In this document: piece by piece, positions 1-6,629 of the stretch
How the letters are laid out: each line of letters starts with the position of its first letter
Numbering within the stretch: the first letter of the stretch is position 1
Origin: DASYUM01 sp036001225
GTDB lineage: Bacteria > Methylomirabilota > Methylomirabilia > Rokubacteriales > DASRDR01
Length of the DNA: 15,526 bases
Direction: 5' to 3'
Assembly (NCBI GenBank): GCA_036001225.1
Contig: DASYUM010000084.1
Coordinates: 1-15,526 of the forward strand
Notes under the pieces: model-generated
What the model saw: only the letters and a program-made list of their open reading frames with translations
What the model was told of the DNA's origin: nothing
The model's database searches: none
Program-made: the position numbers and the translations under genes

Positions 1-563
1 CCGTGAGCTGGCCGGCGATCGACGCCTTCGAGCGCGGCAGCCCCACCCTCGACACGACCACCGCCGAGACGGCGGCCCGCGAGGTGGCGCTCGCCGAGGA
101 CCGCGTCGCGCTCTTCGGCGATCCGATGGGCGCCGGGTTCTTGACCTCGAAGGACTCACCGCGGGTGTCGATGCGGGACTGGGCGCACTCCGAGCACGTC
201 CTGGCCGATCTGCTGCGGGCGGTGGAGACCCTCGACAAGATGGGCGTCCCCGGCCCCTACGAAGCGCTCCTGGCGTCGAGCCGCTACTACGCCTACCTGC
301 GCGCGTCGGAGGAGGGCGGCTACCCGACGGCCCGCCACCTCAAGGAGGCCCTGGCCGCGGTGCATCGCTGCGCGGTGATGACCGACGGCGGGGCGCTGTT
401 CGCCACCCGGGGCGGGGACTTCGTGCTCACCGTCGGCGGCGACCTCGCCATCGGCTACCGCGCCCACGATCGCGAGGCCGTCCACCTCTTCTGCGTGGAG
501 ACCGTCGCGCCCCAGACCCTGAACCCGCAGGGCGTCTGCCTCCTGGAGCCCACGGCGCGCTGA
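1..563 (+). CDS. Encapsulin shell protein, C-terminal ~186 residues (5' end outside the window)
   Basis: Encapsulins are HK97-fold shell proteins that self-assemble into protein compartments holding a cargo enzyme, often a ferritin-like protein or a DyP peroxidase. What is seen: an open frame from the window edge with FERGSPTLD near the start, GPYEALLASSRYYAYL in the middle, and an ending with GGDFVLTVGGDLAIGY, HDREAVHLFCVET and NPQGVCLLEP. This closely matches my recall of the Thermotoga maritima family 1 encapsulin (about 264 residues; ERGAS, GPYTLVINTDRW, GGDFKLILGQDLSIGY, AVRLFITETF, NPEALILL). About 80 N-terminal residues should lie to the left. The GTG at position 3 is therefore an internal Val codon, not a start. 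The gene converges on the FAD monooxygenase with only 12 bases between stop codons. The cargo gene, usually just upstream, is not in view. Family call is confident; cargo and role are unknown. Confidence 0.9.
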   Translation, partial: VSWPAIDAFERGSPTLDTTTAETAAREVALAEDRVALFGDPMGAGFLTSKDSPRVSMRDWAHSEHVLADLLRAVETLDKMGVPGPYEALLASSRYYAYLRASEEGGYPTARHLKEALAAVHRCAVMTDGGALFATRGGDFVLTVGGDLAIGYRAHDREAVHLFCVETVAPQTLNPQGVCLLEPTAR

Positions 564-575
564 GCCGGTCCCCCG

Positions 576-2159
576 TCACCGCGGTGTGACGCCGAGCGCT
601 CGGCTGACGCCGGCGCGGAGGCTCTCGGCCGACGGCCGCTGCTCCATCCAGCCGACGTGGCCGTCCGGCCGGACCAGCGCGGCCAGGCCCCCCGCCGCTC
701 GCCAGCTCTGCCAGATCCGCGCGGTGCGGTCGCTCCGGTCGGCGGCGGTCGGCGTGACGCCCGCCGGCACGATCCGATGCACGCCGACGCCGCCGATGCC
801 GCCGACCGCATCACGAATCTCCTGCAGGTCCCATCGAGGCAGCCGCCCGTCGTCGAACAGGAGTAACGCGGCCTCCCGCGCGGCGAGATCCAGGAGCCGG
901 ACCCCGGTGCCGTCCGCACCGTCGAGGTCCCCGTCAGGGGCGCGGGCGCCGAGCAGGCTGCCCTGGCCGGAAATCAACGGCGACGCGCGGTAGCGCGCGT
1001 CGAGCATCGCCAGCCGCGGGCCGACCCGCCGGAGCACCGCCGGCCGTTGCGCCGCCCTGAGCGCGAGGCGGAGAAACGCCGTGCGCGCGAGCGGGCGGAG
1101 CAGGACCATGCGCGTCAGCAGGTCCGTGTACCGGTCCACGTTGGTGAGGATGACCGGCCGCCGCTCGAGCTCGTAGGAGGCCAGGAGCGGCTCGGCCTCG
1201 CCCCCGCCGAGCGCGCGGGCGAGCTTCCAGGCCAGGTTGTGGGCGTCGTGGATGCCGCTGTTCATCCCCTGGCCGCCGACCGGGCTGTTGATGTGGGCGG
1301 CGTCGCCGGCCAGCAGCACCCGGCCGTGACGAAAGTGCGGGCTGGTTCGGCAGTGGATGTGAAAGACGCTCGCCCACACCATCTCGAAGGGACCGGCGCC
1401 GAAGAGCCGCTCGACCCGGGCCGTGACATTCGCCGGCGAGACCGCGGTGTCCTCCGGGACCTCCGCGCCGAGGGGGGCGATGAGGCGCCAGAGCCGGGGG
1501 GCGATCCTGATCGCGATGACCAGGCCCCCTTCGACCATGGTGCCGCGTGGATACGGCAGCTCGTTTCGCGCGTCCGGCAGCCGGAGGTCGGCCAGCATCA
1601 CGCGGGCGGGATACGTCTTGCCCTCGAGGTGCCAGCCGAGCTGCTGGCGGACGCGGGAATGGGCGCCGTCACACCCGGCGAGGTAGTCGCACTCCAGCGT
1701 GGACGGCGATCCGTCGGCTGACTCGACGCGGACGCGCACCGACTGCGCGGTCTCCTCGAAGCCGACGACCCGCCGGCCGAGCCGCAGTTCGGCCCGGCCG
1801 GTCTGCTGGAGCCGCTCGGCCAGCAGCGCTTCGGTGCGGTCCTGGGGAAGCAGCATGACGCCCGGCACCGCCGTGAACTCGTCGAGCACCGACAGGTCGA
1901 TCGCGCCCCGGGGTTGCCCCTCGCCCGCGATCCAGATCTGGACGCGCGACAGCAGCTCGCCCTCCTGCCGGAAGCGGTCGAGCAGCCCCCACGCCCGGAA
2001 GATCTCCAGCGTCCGGGCCTGGATGCCCGGCGCTTTCGAGTGATTGCTCAGCTCGGTGCGCTCTTCGAGGACGATCGAGCGAATGCCGTGGTGGGCGAGG
2101 CCGACGCCCAGGGACAGGCCGACCGGCCCGGCGCCCGCGATGATGACGGGGGCGTCCAT
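576..2159 (-). CDS. FAD-dependent monooxygenase (PheA/TfdB/MhpA-like, group A flavoprotein hydroxylase)
   Basis: A 527-residue cytosolic flavoprotein expected to hydroxylate an aromatic or polyketide-like substrate with NAD(P)H and O2. Seen motifs: the FAD-binding GxGxxG at residues 9-14 (GAGPVG) with a following acidic strand end (VLEER), the DG motif around 161-171 (AGCDGAHSRVR), and the GD motif from about 279 (GRVLLAGDAAH) running into PVGGQGMNSGIHDAHNLAWK. The last ~100 residues, ending near LVRPDGHVGWMEQ, resemble the thioredoxin-like C-terminal domain of phenol and MHP hydroxylases and rifampicin monooxygenase. Length fits that family. It is transcribed alone, divergent from the transglutaminase-like gene. 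There is no Shine-Dalgarno before the ATG, but a -10-like box lies 6 bases upstream, so the mRNA may be leaderless. The substrate cannot be read from sequence. Confidence 0.92.
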   Translation of the reverse strand: MDAPVIIAGAGPVGLSLGVGLAHHGIRSIVLEERTELSNHSKAPGIQARTLEIFRAWGLLDRFRQEGELLSRVQIWIAGEGQPRGAIDLSVLDEFTAVPGVMLLPQDRTEALLAERLQQTGRAELRLGRRVVGFEETAQSVRVRVESADGSPSTLECDYLAGCDGAHSRVRQQLGWHLEGKTYPARVMLADLRLPDARNELPYPRGTMVEGGLVIAIRIAPRLWRLIAPLGAEVPEDTAVSPANVTARVERLFGAGPFEMVWASVFHIHCRTSPHFRHGRVLLAGDAAHINSPVGGQGMNSGIHDAHNLAWKLARALGGGEAEPLLASYELERRPVILTNVDRYTDLLTRMVLLRPLARTAFLRLALRAAQRPAVLRRVGPRLAMLDARYRASPLISGQGSLLGARAPDGDLDGADGTGVRLLDLAAREAALLLFDDGRLPRWDLQEIRDAVGGIGGVGVHRIVPAGVTPTAADRSDRTARIWQSWRAAGGLAALVRPDGHVGWMEQRPSAESLRAGVSRALGVTPR

Positions 2160-2165
2160 GTCCGT

Positions 2166-2194
2166 AGCTTAGTCCACCGGCTCTCTGCTGGCAC
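2166..2194 (-). promoter_or_regulatory. Candidate promoter of the FAD monooxygenase, placed for a leaderless mRNA
   Basis: Read on the minus strand: GTGCCA (2194-2189, 4 of 6 matches to TTGACA), a 17-base spacer, then TAAGCT (2171-2166, TANNNT). Six bases (ACGGAC) separate the -10 box from the ATG at 2159. That would put the transcription start at or within a base of the start codon. No Shine-Dalgarno is present. The boxes are weak individually; the support is the geometry, which recurs at 5865-5893 and 15219-15248. Confidence 0.4.
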
Positions 2195-2218
2195 CCCGCG
2201 CGCGCGGTGGTCTATGCT
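2188..2218 (+). promoter_or_regulatory. Weak candidate promoter for the transglutaminase-like gene
   Basis: TATGCT at 2213-2218 is a reasonable -10 box 22 bases before the ATG at 2241. The best upstream partner, CTGGCA (2188-2193), is 19 bases away, longer than the usual 16-18. It overlaps the candidate divergent promoter of the monooxygenase. Low confidence. Confidence 0.2.
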
Positions 2219-2240
2219 GGCGGGTCAGGGGGGAGTGCCG

Positions 2241-3554
2241 ATGCGGAAGCCCAGGCCCCGGAAGCCGACGCGAAGCCACAAGCCGAAACCCAAGCCGAAG
2301 CCCGCGCGGAAGCCCAAGCCGGACCCCGACAAGCCCCCCAAGCGGAAGCGCCCCCGCCTCAAATATCGCCCCAAGCCCCGGCCGAAGCCGCCCATCCCCT
2401 GGCTGGTCACGCATCCGGCGATCGCCGCGGCCATCGTGTGGCGGGCCCCCACCGCCGGCAACGGGACCCCGATCGCCTATCCCGCCTGGTCGCGGGCCGA
2501 GCAGGTGGAGCTTCGCCAGACCCTGGACAAAGTCACCGGCGGCGTCGGGACGAACCTGCCCGAAGCGCCTCCGGCGTCCCTGGTGCTGAATACCGGGGGC
2601 GACGTGTTCGCGACGAACCTCGACGTGGCGCTGGCCCGGCAGATCTACCTCGGCTACGTGGCCCAGAGTCTCGCGGCCGAGATCCGGCACCGGGTCCCGT
2701 GGTCGATCACCGGCTACAGCGCGACCGAGCTCTCCTGGTTGTTCGACAGCCGCTCCCTGTTCGAGTACTTCGCCGCCTATGGGCAGTACGGCATCTTGCG
2801 ATCGCACGGCATCCTGGTCAATCACGGCGCGGCGACCCCCGGCGATCCCGTGAGGACCTTCCAGTTCCTGGACTCGCACGGCCTGATCGGGCCGACCCCC
2901 ACCGAGACCATCGGGAGCGTCCTGGCCTGGTGTCGCGCCAACCTCGTCCACTTCTACGGCGGGTACGAGCCGGCCAATTTCCAGAAGCACTGGCAGTACA
3001 GCGGATACCCGCCCGTCGAGCGGACGCTGACCGGCACCGTCCATCAGGACTATCCCCAGTGGGGGGTGCTCCATTTCACCGGCGGGTGCTGGGGCACGAC
3101 GGCGTTCCTGCGCGCGCTGCTCCGCACCGCGAACATCCCCGTCGCGCTGGCGAAGCCCTGTCCCGGCCATGCCCAGCCGCAGTTCGTCCGCGAGGCCGTC
3201 TATCTCTCCCACGGCGACGACCCCTACAACCAGCTGTCGAAGTGGACCCCGCCCTTTCCCGCCGGCGACCTGCTGATCGACGCCCCGCAGTTCGCGGCCT
3301 GGTTCGGGGGGAGCGAGGCGATCGCCTGCCAGAACGTCGGCATCCGCCCGTATGAGCGGGCCATCCAGAATCTGCCCAACGAGCTGCTGAAGGACTACTG
3401 TGCCGATCTGGCCGCCAACAAGGACCACGCGAGCGGCGCGGTGTTGAACGAGCTGAAGGCGCACTACTCGCTCGGCGAGCTGGAGGCCCTCCTGCTCTGG
3501 CAGAAGATGGATACGAAGCTCGCCGCCCTGGGCGGGTGCAGCAGCCTTCCGTGA
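2241..3554 (+). CDS. Protein with Lys/Pro-rich N-terminus and transglutaminase-like (papain-fold) core
   Basis: A 437-residue protein. The start at 2241 is chosen because it follows a purine-rich ribosome binding site (AGGGGGGAG), although the frame stays open upstream across the antisense of the monooxygenase. Residues 1-52 are extremely rich in Lys, Arg and Pro with repeated KP dipeptides (KPKPKPKP, KPKPDPDKP, RPKPRPKP). There is no signal peptide or clear membrane helix. The C-terminal half contains FTGGCWGTTAFLRALLRTAN around Cys283, which looks like the nucleophile motif of transglutaminase-like enzymes. GHAQPQF (His310) and HGDDPYN (Asp326/327) follow and could complete a Cys-His-Asp triad. 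Residues 125-260 are Tyr/Phe/Trp-rich and not recognised. Seen: composition and motifs. Inferred: a cysteine peptidase, amidase or transglutaminase-type enzyme whose cationic tail may bind a polyanion. Its stop lies 31 bases from the convergent DUF5989-type gene. Confidence 0.65.
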   Translation: MRKPRPRKPTRSHKPKPKPKPARKPKPDPDKPPKRKRPRLKYRPKPRPKPPIPWLVTHPAIAAAIVWRAPTAGNGTPIAYPAWSRAEQVELRQTLDKVTGGVGTNLPEAPPASLVLNTGGDVFATNLDVALARQIYLGYVAQSLAAEIRHRVPWSITGYSATELSWLFDSRSLFEYFAAYGQYGILRSHGILVNHGAATPGDPVRTFQFLDSHGLIGPTPTETIGSVLAWCRANLVHFYGGYEPANFQKHWQYSGYPPVERTLTGTVHQDYPQWGVLHFTGGCWGTTAFLRALLRTANIPVALAKPCPGHAQPQFVREAVYLSHGDDPYNQLSKWTPPFPAGDLLIDAPQFAAWFGGSEAIACQNVGIRPYERAIQNLPNELLKDYCADLAANKDHASGAVLNELKAHYSLGELEALLLWQKMDTKLAALGGCSSLP

Positions 3555-3585
3555 CCCCGCAGCGGGCGGGCCCGGCCGGCGCCGG

Positions 3586-3765
3586 TCAGAAGAGCGTGTA
3601 GATGAACGGCGCGATGGCCGAGGATTGCGCGAAGAAGATCAGCCCGCCGAGCAGCAGGAGGACCAGGATCATCGGGGTGAGCCACCACCACTTGCGCTGC
3701 CAGAAGAACTGCAGCAGCTCCCCCGCGATGCCGGTCCGGCTGGCCACCTGCTCCCGCAGCCGCAC
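3586..3765 (-). CDS. DUF5989-type small membrane protein (59 residues)
   Basis: A short gene just after the carbamoyltransferase, with GTG at 3765. A strong Shine-Dalgarno (GGGAGGGGGA) lies inside the end of the carbamoyltransferase gene, and the GTG follows that gene's TGA after one codon, in the same frame. The protein has a short amphipathic start, an aromatic/basic patch (FFWQRKWWWLTP), one hydrophobic helix (MILVLLLLGGLIFFA) and the ending SSAIAPFIYTLF. This layout of RKWWW patch, one helix and a PFIYTLF end is what I recall for the DUF5989 family, small proteins often encoded beside NodU-type carbamoyltransferases. Expected location is the inner membrane. A role in anchoring or assisting the carbamoyltransferase is inference from gene order. 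Confidence 0.8.
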   Translation of the reverse strand: MRLREQVASRTGIAGELLQFFWQRKWWWLTPMILVLLLLGGLIFFAQSSAIAPFIYTLF

Positions 3766-3768
3766 CGC

Positions 3769-5568
3769 TCAGTCCCCCTCCCGGGTGCCGGCCGCCTTCT
3801 CGACCAGGTGGTCGCCCAGCACGAGCGCGTCCATCCCGCTCTGGGAGAAGGTCCGGAAGGCTTCGGCCGGCGTGTTGACGATCGGCTCGCCCTTGAGGTT
3901 GAACGAGGTGTTGAGCAGGACCGGGATGCCGGTCGCCTCCCCGAAGCGCTCGATCAGCCGGTAGTACCGCGGCGCGGTCTCCGGCCGCACGGTCTGCAGG
4001 CGGGCGGTGCCGTCCACGTGGGTGACGGCCGGGATCAGCCCGCGCTTGGCCTCCACCACGTCCGCCACGTAGAGCATGAAGCGCGCGGGGTAGTGGGCGG
4101 GCGCGCCCGGCAGCGCGAAGTACTCCTCGGCCCGCTCGGCGAGGACAGAGGGGGCGAAGGGCCGGAACGGCTCCCGGTACTTGATCTTCACGTTGACGAG
4201 GTCTTTCATCTCGGGCCGCCGGGGGTCGGCCAGGATGCTGCGGTGGCCGAGGGCGCGCGGCCCCCACTCGAACCGCCCGTCGAACCACCCCACGACCTTG
4301 CCCTCTTCCAGGCGGTCCACCACCGCCGCCACCAGCTTCTCCTCGTCGTCGAAGCGCTGGTAGGGGATCCCGCTCGTCCGGAGGAAGCCGCCGATGGCGT
4401 CGGCGCTGTAGCCCTTGCCCCACGCGGCGTGCTCCATCACGAAGGCGCGCGGCTGGCCCAGGAGCGTGTGGTGGGCGTACAGCGCCGCGCCGAGGGCGCC
4501 GCCCGAGTCGCCGGCCGCCGGCTGGACGTAGATCTCGTCGAACGGGGTCTCGCGGAGGATGCGCCCGTTGGCCACGCTGTTCAGCGCGACCCCGCCGGCC
4601 AGACAGAGGCGCCGGAGGCCGGTGTCCCGGTGGACGGCGCGGGCCATCGTGAGGAGCACGCGCTCGAGCACGGCCTGGATGCTGGCGGCCAGGTCGGCGT
4701 AGTGCTGGTTCTGTCGGGCCTGGCGTTCGTAATCGACCGGGCGCGGCCCGAAGTAGGCGGGATACCCGCCGGCGGGGGTGAAGAAGGGGGCCCGCGGATC
4801 GCGCGGGGGCCCGAACAGCTCGACGAACTTCGGGCTGAAGGTCTGCTCGGTCGAGTGATGGAACGCGAAGTATTCCATGGCCAGCTCGAAGCTGCCGTCG
4901 TCGGCGACGCGGAGGAGCCGCTCGACCCGGTCCACGTAGCGGGGCGTCCCGAACGGCGCCATGCCCATCACCTTGTACTCGCCCTCGTTGACCTCGAAGC
5001 CGAGAAAGGCGGTGAAGGCGCTGTAGAGGAGGCCGAGCGAGTGGGGAAAGCGCACCTCCTTGGTCAGGCGGATGTCGGTCCCCCGGCCGACCCCCATGGC
5101 GGCGGTCGTCCACTCGCCGACCCCGTCCACGGTGAGGAGCGCCGCCTCCGGGAACGGCGAGCAGAAAAAGGCGCTCGCCGCATGGGAGAGGTGGTGCTCG
5201 CTGAAGAGGATCCGCTCGGCCGGCAGGCCGAGCCGCGACTGGATCAGGTGGCGGATCCAGATCTTGTCGCACAGCCAGGTGATCATGGCTTCCTGGAAGA
5301 GCCGGCGCGAGCGGGGGAAGGTCTGCATGCAGGAGAGGAGGAGGCGCTCGAACTTGACGAAGGGCTTCTCGAAGAAGACGACGTAGTCGAGGGCCGAGCC
5401 CGGGATGCCGCCGGCCTCCAGGCAGAAGTCGATGGCGTGCCGGGGGAAGTCGTAGTCGTGCTTCTTGCGGGTGAAGCGCTCCTCTTCGGCTGCCGCCACC
5501 AGCTGGCCGTCGCGGAGGAGGGCGGCCGCGGCGTCGTGGAAGTAGCAGGAGATGCCGAGGATGTCCAT
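3769..5568 (-). CDS. Carbamoyltransferase, NodU/TobZ/HypF-C type
   Basis: A 599-residue enzyme expected to transfer a carbamoyl group from carbamoyl phosphate, via a carbamoyl-adenylate, to a hydroxyl on a sugar or secondary metabolite. The N-terminal Kae1-like domain shows ISCYFHDAAAALL (His11), the metal-site motif HHLSHAASAFF (His125, 126, 129), VDGVGEW (Asp148), GGVALNSVANG (325-335) and PAAGDSGGALGAA. The C-terminal YrdC-like part shows GRFEWGPRALGHRSILADPR (431-450) and LNTSFNLKGEPIVNTPAEA (552-570). All family landmarks are intact and the length is normal. The ATG at 5568 is chosen because the family's MDILGISCYFHD start is there; the frame is open for another 72 codons upstream but that stretch overlaps the previous gene. 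It starts 11 bases after the stop of the small membrane protein gene. No sugar or antibiotic genes adjoin, so the acceptor is unknown. Confidence 0.95.
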   Translation of the reverse strand: MDILGISCYFHDAAAALLRDGQLVAAAEEERFTRKKHDYDFPRHAIDFCLEAGGIPGSALDYVVFFEKPFVKFERLLLSCMQTFPRSRRLFQEAMITWLCDKIWIRHLIQSRLGLPAERILFSEHHLSHAASAFFCSPFPEAALLTVDGVGEWTTAAMGVGRGTDIRLTKEVRFPHSLGLLYSAFTAFLGFEVNEGEYKVMGMAPFGTPRYVDRVERLLRVADDGSFELAMEYFAFHHSTEQTFSPKFVELFGPPRDPRAPFFTPAGGYPAYFGPRPVDYERQARQNQHYADLAASIQAVLERVLLTMARAVHRDTGLRRLCLAGGVALNSVANGRILRETPFDEIYVQPAAGDSGGALGAALYAHHTLLGQPRAFVMEHAAWGKGYSADAIGGFLRTSGIPYQRFDDEEKLVAAVVDRLEEGKVVGWFDGRFEWGPRALGHRSILADPRRPEMKDLVNVKIKYREPFRPFAPSVLAERAEEYFALPGAPAHYPARFMLYVADVVEAKRGLIPAVTHVDGTARLQTVRPETAPRYYRLIERFGEATGIPVLLNTSFNLKGEPIVNTPAEAFRTFSQSGMDALVLGDHLVEKAAGTREGD

Positions 5569-5579
5569 CGCCGTCGCGC

Positions 5580-5858
5580 TCAGGCCTGGCGGCGGGCCCG
5601 CGGGAGCGGCGGGCCGGCCGGCTCGTCGCGGGGGCGCCAGCCGCCCGACGCCCGGGGCCCGATGCCGAGGGGATCGCTCCGCCAGCGGAGGACCAGGGCG
5701 AAGGGGCCGAGGACGACGTAGTAGAAGAGCGTCAGCAGGATCCGGGCCTGGACGTCGCCGACCCGCCGGGCCACGGCCTTCCACCCGCGCCAGAGCGCGC
5801 GCAGCGCGGCCGGTCCGGGGCCGCCGGGCGGCGACTCGGTCACGGCTCGATGCGACAC
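5580..5858 (-). CDS. Small one-helix membrane protein of the carbamoyltransferase cassette
   Basis: A 92-residue protein, GTG start, first gene of the three-gene cassette. Residues 1-18 are Pro/Gly-rich, 20-38 are basic and amphipathic (LRALWRGWKAVARRVGDVQ), 39-58 form one hydrophobic helix (ARILLTLFYYVVLGPFALVL), and the tail is charged with RWRSDPL and ends RARRQA. I recall similar small proteins next to NodU-type carbamoyltransferases, where the label SxtJ-like is sometimes used, but I cannot confirm the family. The function is unknown; a membrane partner of the carbamoyltransferase is inferred from operon position. The start has no Shine-Dalgarno and sits 6 bases after a -10 box. A second in-frame GTG five codons later is possible but less well placed. 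Confidence 0.7.
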   Translation of the reverse strand: MSHRAVTESPPGGPGPAALRALWRGWKAVARRVGDVQARILLTLFYYVVLGPFALVLRWRSDPLGIGPRASGGWRPRDEPAGPPLPRARRQA

Positions 5859-5864
5859 CTGGGC

Positions 5865-5893
5865 AGTCTACCCCACCGCGCCGCGACGCTCAA
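5865..5893 (-). promoter_or_regulatory. Candidate promoter of the carbamoyltransferase cassette, placed for a leaderless mRNA
   Basis: On the minus strand: TTGAGC (5893-5888, 4/6 to consensus), an exact 17-base spacer, then TAGACT (5870-5865, 4/6 to TATAAT). Six bases (GCCCAG) separate it from the GTG start at 5858. The expected transcription start falls on or next to that GTG. Confidence 0.5.
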
Positions 5894-6037
5894 ACCCAAA
5901 CCCGCCCCGGCGGCCGAGCCGCGCCGCGCCCGCTAACCGCGCACCGCGTGAAGCTGAACCGCAGTCCGTACGGTGGTCCGCTTCGAGCGGCGGCTTTGCC
6001 GCCGGCCCACCCACCCAACCCTAAAAGGAGGGAGGTC

Positions 6038-6066
6038 TCGGAGGGGGCCGTTGAGGCCCCCTCCGA
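6038..6066 (-). terminator. Strong stem-loop terminator after the small exported protein gene
   Basis: A perfect 12-bp inverted repeat, TCGGAGGGGGCC (6038-6049) and GGCCCCCTCCGA (6055-6066), with a 5-base loop. It begins 4 bases after the TAG stop of the gene at 6071-6442. On the minus strand a TTTT run lies about 10 bases beyond the stem, so it is not a textbook U-tract terminator. The rest of the non-coding stretch 5859-6070 holds the candidate promoter at 5865-5893 and a small GGCGGC-TTT-GCCGCC hairpin at 5989-6003; I see no gene in it. Confidence 0.7.
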
Positions 6067-6070
6067 TGAT

Positions 6071-6442
6071 CTACCGTCCCGGGACGGCGGTCGGCGCCGT
6101 CGCGTGCGGCGCGGCGGCCTTGCCGCCGGTCGTCCCGGCTCGCTTGACCACGAGCTGGACGGCGACCCGGTCGCCCTTCTTGATGCCCTTGACCGCGCCG
6201 GCCGGCAGCCGCAGATCGACGTCGCCGTCGGCCGTCTTCAGGGTGAGGGCGCCGCGAGCCTCGTTGACGCTCATGACCTCTCCGCGCACGATGTGCGGCC
6301 GGTCGGGTGCCGGCCGCATCCCCCGGTCGCCCTGGCCCTCGGCCGGCGCCGCCGGTCCGCCATGCGGCGGTGCGGCGACGACGGGGACGCCGGCCAGCAA
6401 GACGACGCCTGCCACGAGCCACGCGAGAACGTTCTGCACCAC
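6071..6442 (-). CDS. Small exported protein with OB/beta-barrel-like core, function unknown
   Basis: A 123-residue protein. Residues 1-24 look like a Sec signal peptide (hydrophobic stretch, then VVAA before PPHGG), so the mature protein should be periplasmic or extracellular. A Pro/Gly/Ala-rich linker to about residue 48 leads to a compact domain at 50-100 with alternating strands: IVRGEVMSVNEARGALTLKT, then LRLPAGAVKGIKKGDRVAVQ. The pattern of V-x-S-V-D/N, T-L-K-T, L-P and K-G-D-R-V is common to small beta-barrel, OB-like periplasmic domains. The tail (after 103) is low complexity. The GTG start is supported by a near-perfect Shine-Dalgarno AAGGAGGT (minus strand, 6455-6448) 5 bases upstream. 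It is 187 bases from the large operon, followed by a strong stem-loop, and probably transcribed separately or as an attenuated last gene. No specific function can be assigned. Confidence 0.7.
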   Translation of the reverse strand: MVQNVLAWLVAGVVLLAGVPVVAAPPHGGPAAPAEGQGDRGMRPAPDRPHIVRGEVMSVNEARGALTLKTADGDVDLRLPAGAVKGIKKGDRVAVQLVVKRAGTTGGKAAAPHATAPTAVPGR

Positions 6443-6473
6443 GCTCTACCTCCTTGGTCGAGGTTCACTGCGC

Positions 6474-6490
6474 GCCGTTGGTCCAACGGC
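6474..6490. repeat. Perfect 17-base palindrome between the large operon and the small exported protein gene
   Basis: GCCGTTGG-T-CCAACGGC, 8-base arms around a single T. It lies 19 bases upstream of the ribosome binding site of the gene at 6071-6442. The one-base centre makes a stable RNA hairpin sterically poor, so a protein-binding operator is more likely than a terminator. The surrounding gap 6443-6629 shows no gene and no convincing promoter boxes. Confidence 0.5.
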
Positions 6491-6629
6491 CACCGACGCT
6501 GCAGCAAGAGTTGCGCCACGACGCGTCGGGCGGCCAGGGCGCGCGCGGGCGGCTCTTCGGAGGAGTGGCGCGTGCGCGGACGGATACGCCCCGTGACCCG
6601 GAAGCGGCTACCGAGGCCCCGCCCGTGGC

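Noticed and set aside
577..586. CACCGCGGTG palindrome at the convergent ends of the encapsulin and monooxygenase genes, considered as a bidirectional terminator
   Set aside because: It is only 10 bases with no loop and no T-run on either side; too short to call.
1914..2240. N-terminal extension of the transglutaminase-like frame, 109 codons upstream of 2241
   Set aside because: It overlaps conserved antisense coding of the FAD monooxygenase, has no family sequence, and a ribosome binding site stands right before 2241.
2281..2400. Repetitive AAGCCGAAGCCC-like DNA, considered as a tandem repeat or CRISPR-like element
   Set aside because: It is explained by codons for the Lys/Pro-rich protein tail; units are irregular and there are no spacers.
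3625..5721. Long plus-strand open frame (about 698 codons) across the carbamoyltransferase region
   Set aside because: It is antisense to a fully recognised enzyme; the translation is low-complexity Arg/Gly/Glu/Val without motifs. Long antisense frames are expected at this GC content.
5569..5784. 72-codon N-terminal extension of the carbamoyltransferase
   Set aside because: It overlaps the small membrane protein gene in another frame and reads as Arg/Pro-rich noise. The family start is at 5568.
5989..6003. GGCGGC-TTT-GCCGCC hairpin, considered as a second terminator
   Set aside because: The stem is 6 bp with a 3-base loop and no T-run; such hairpins are common in GC-rich DNA.
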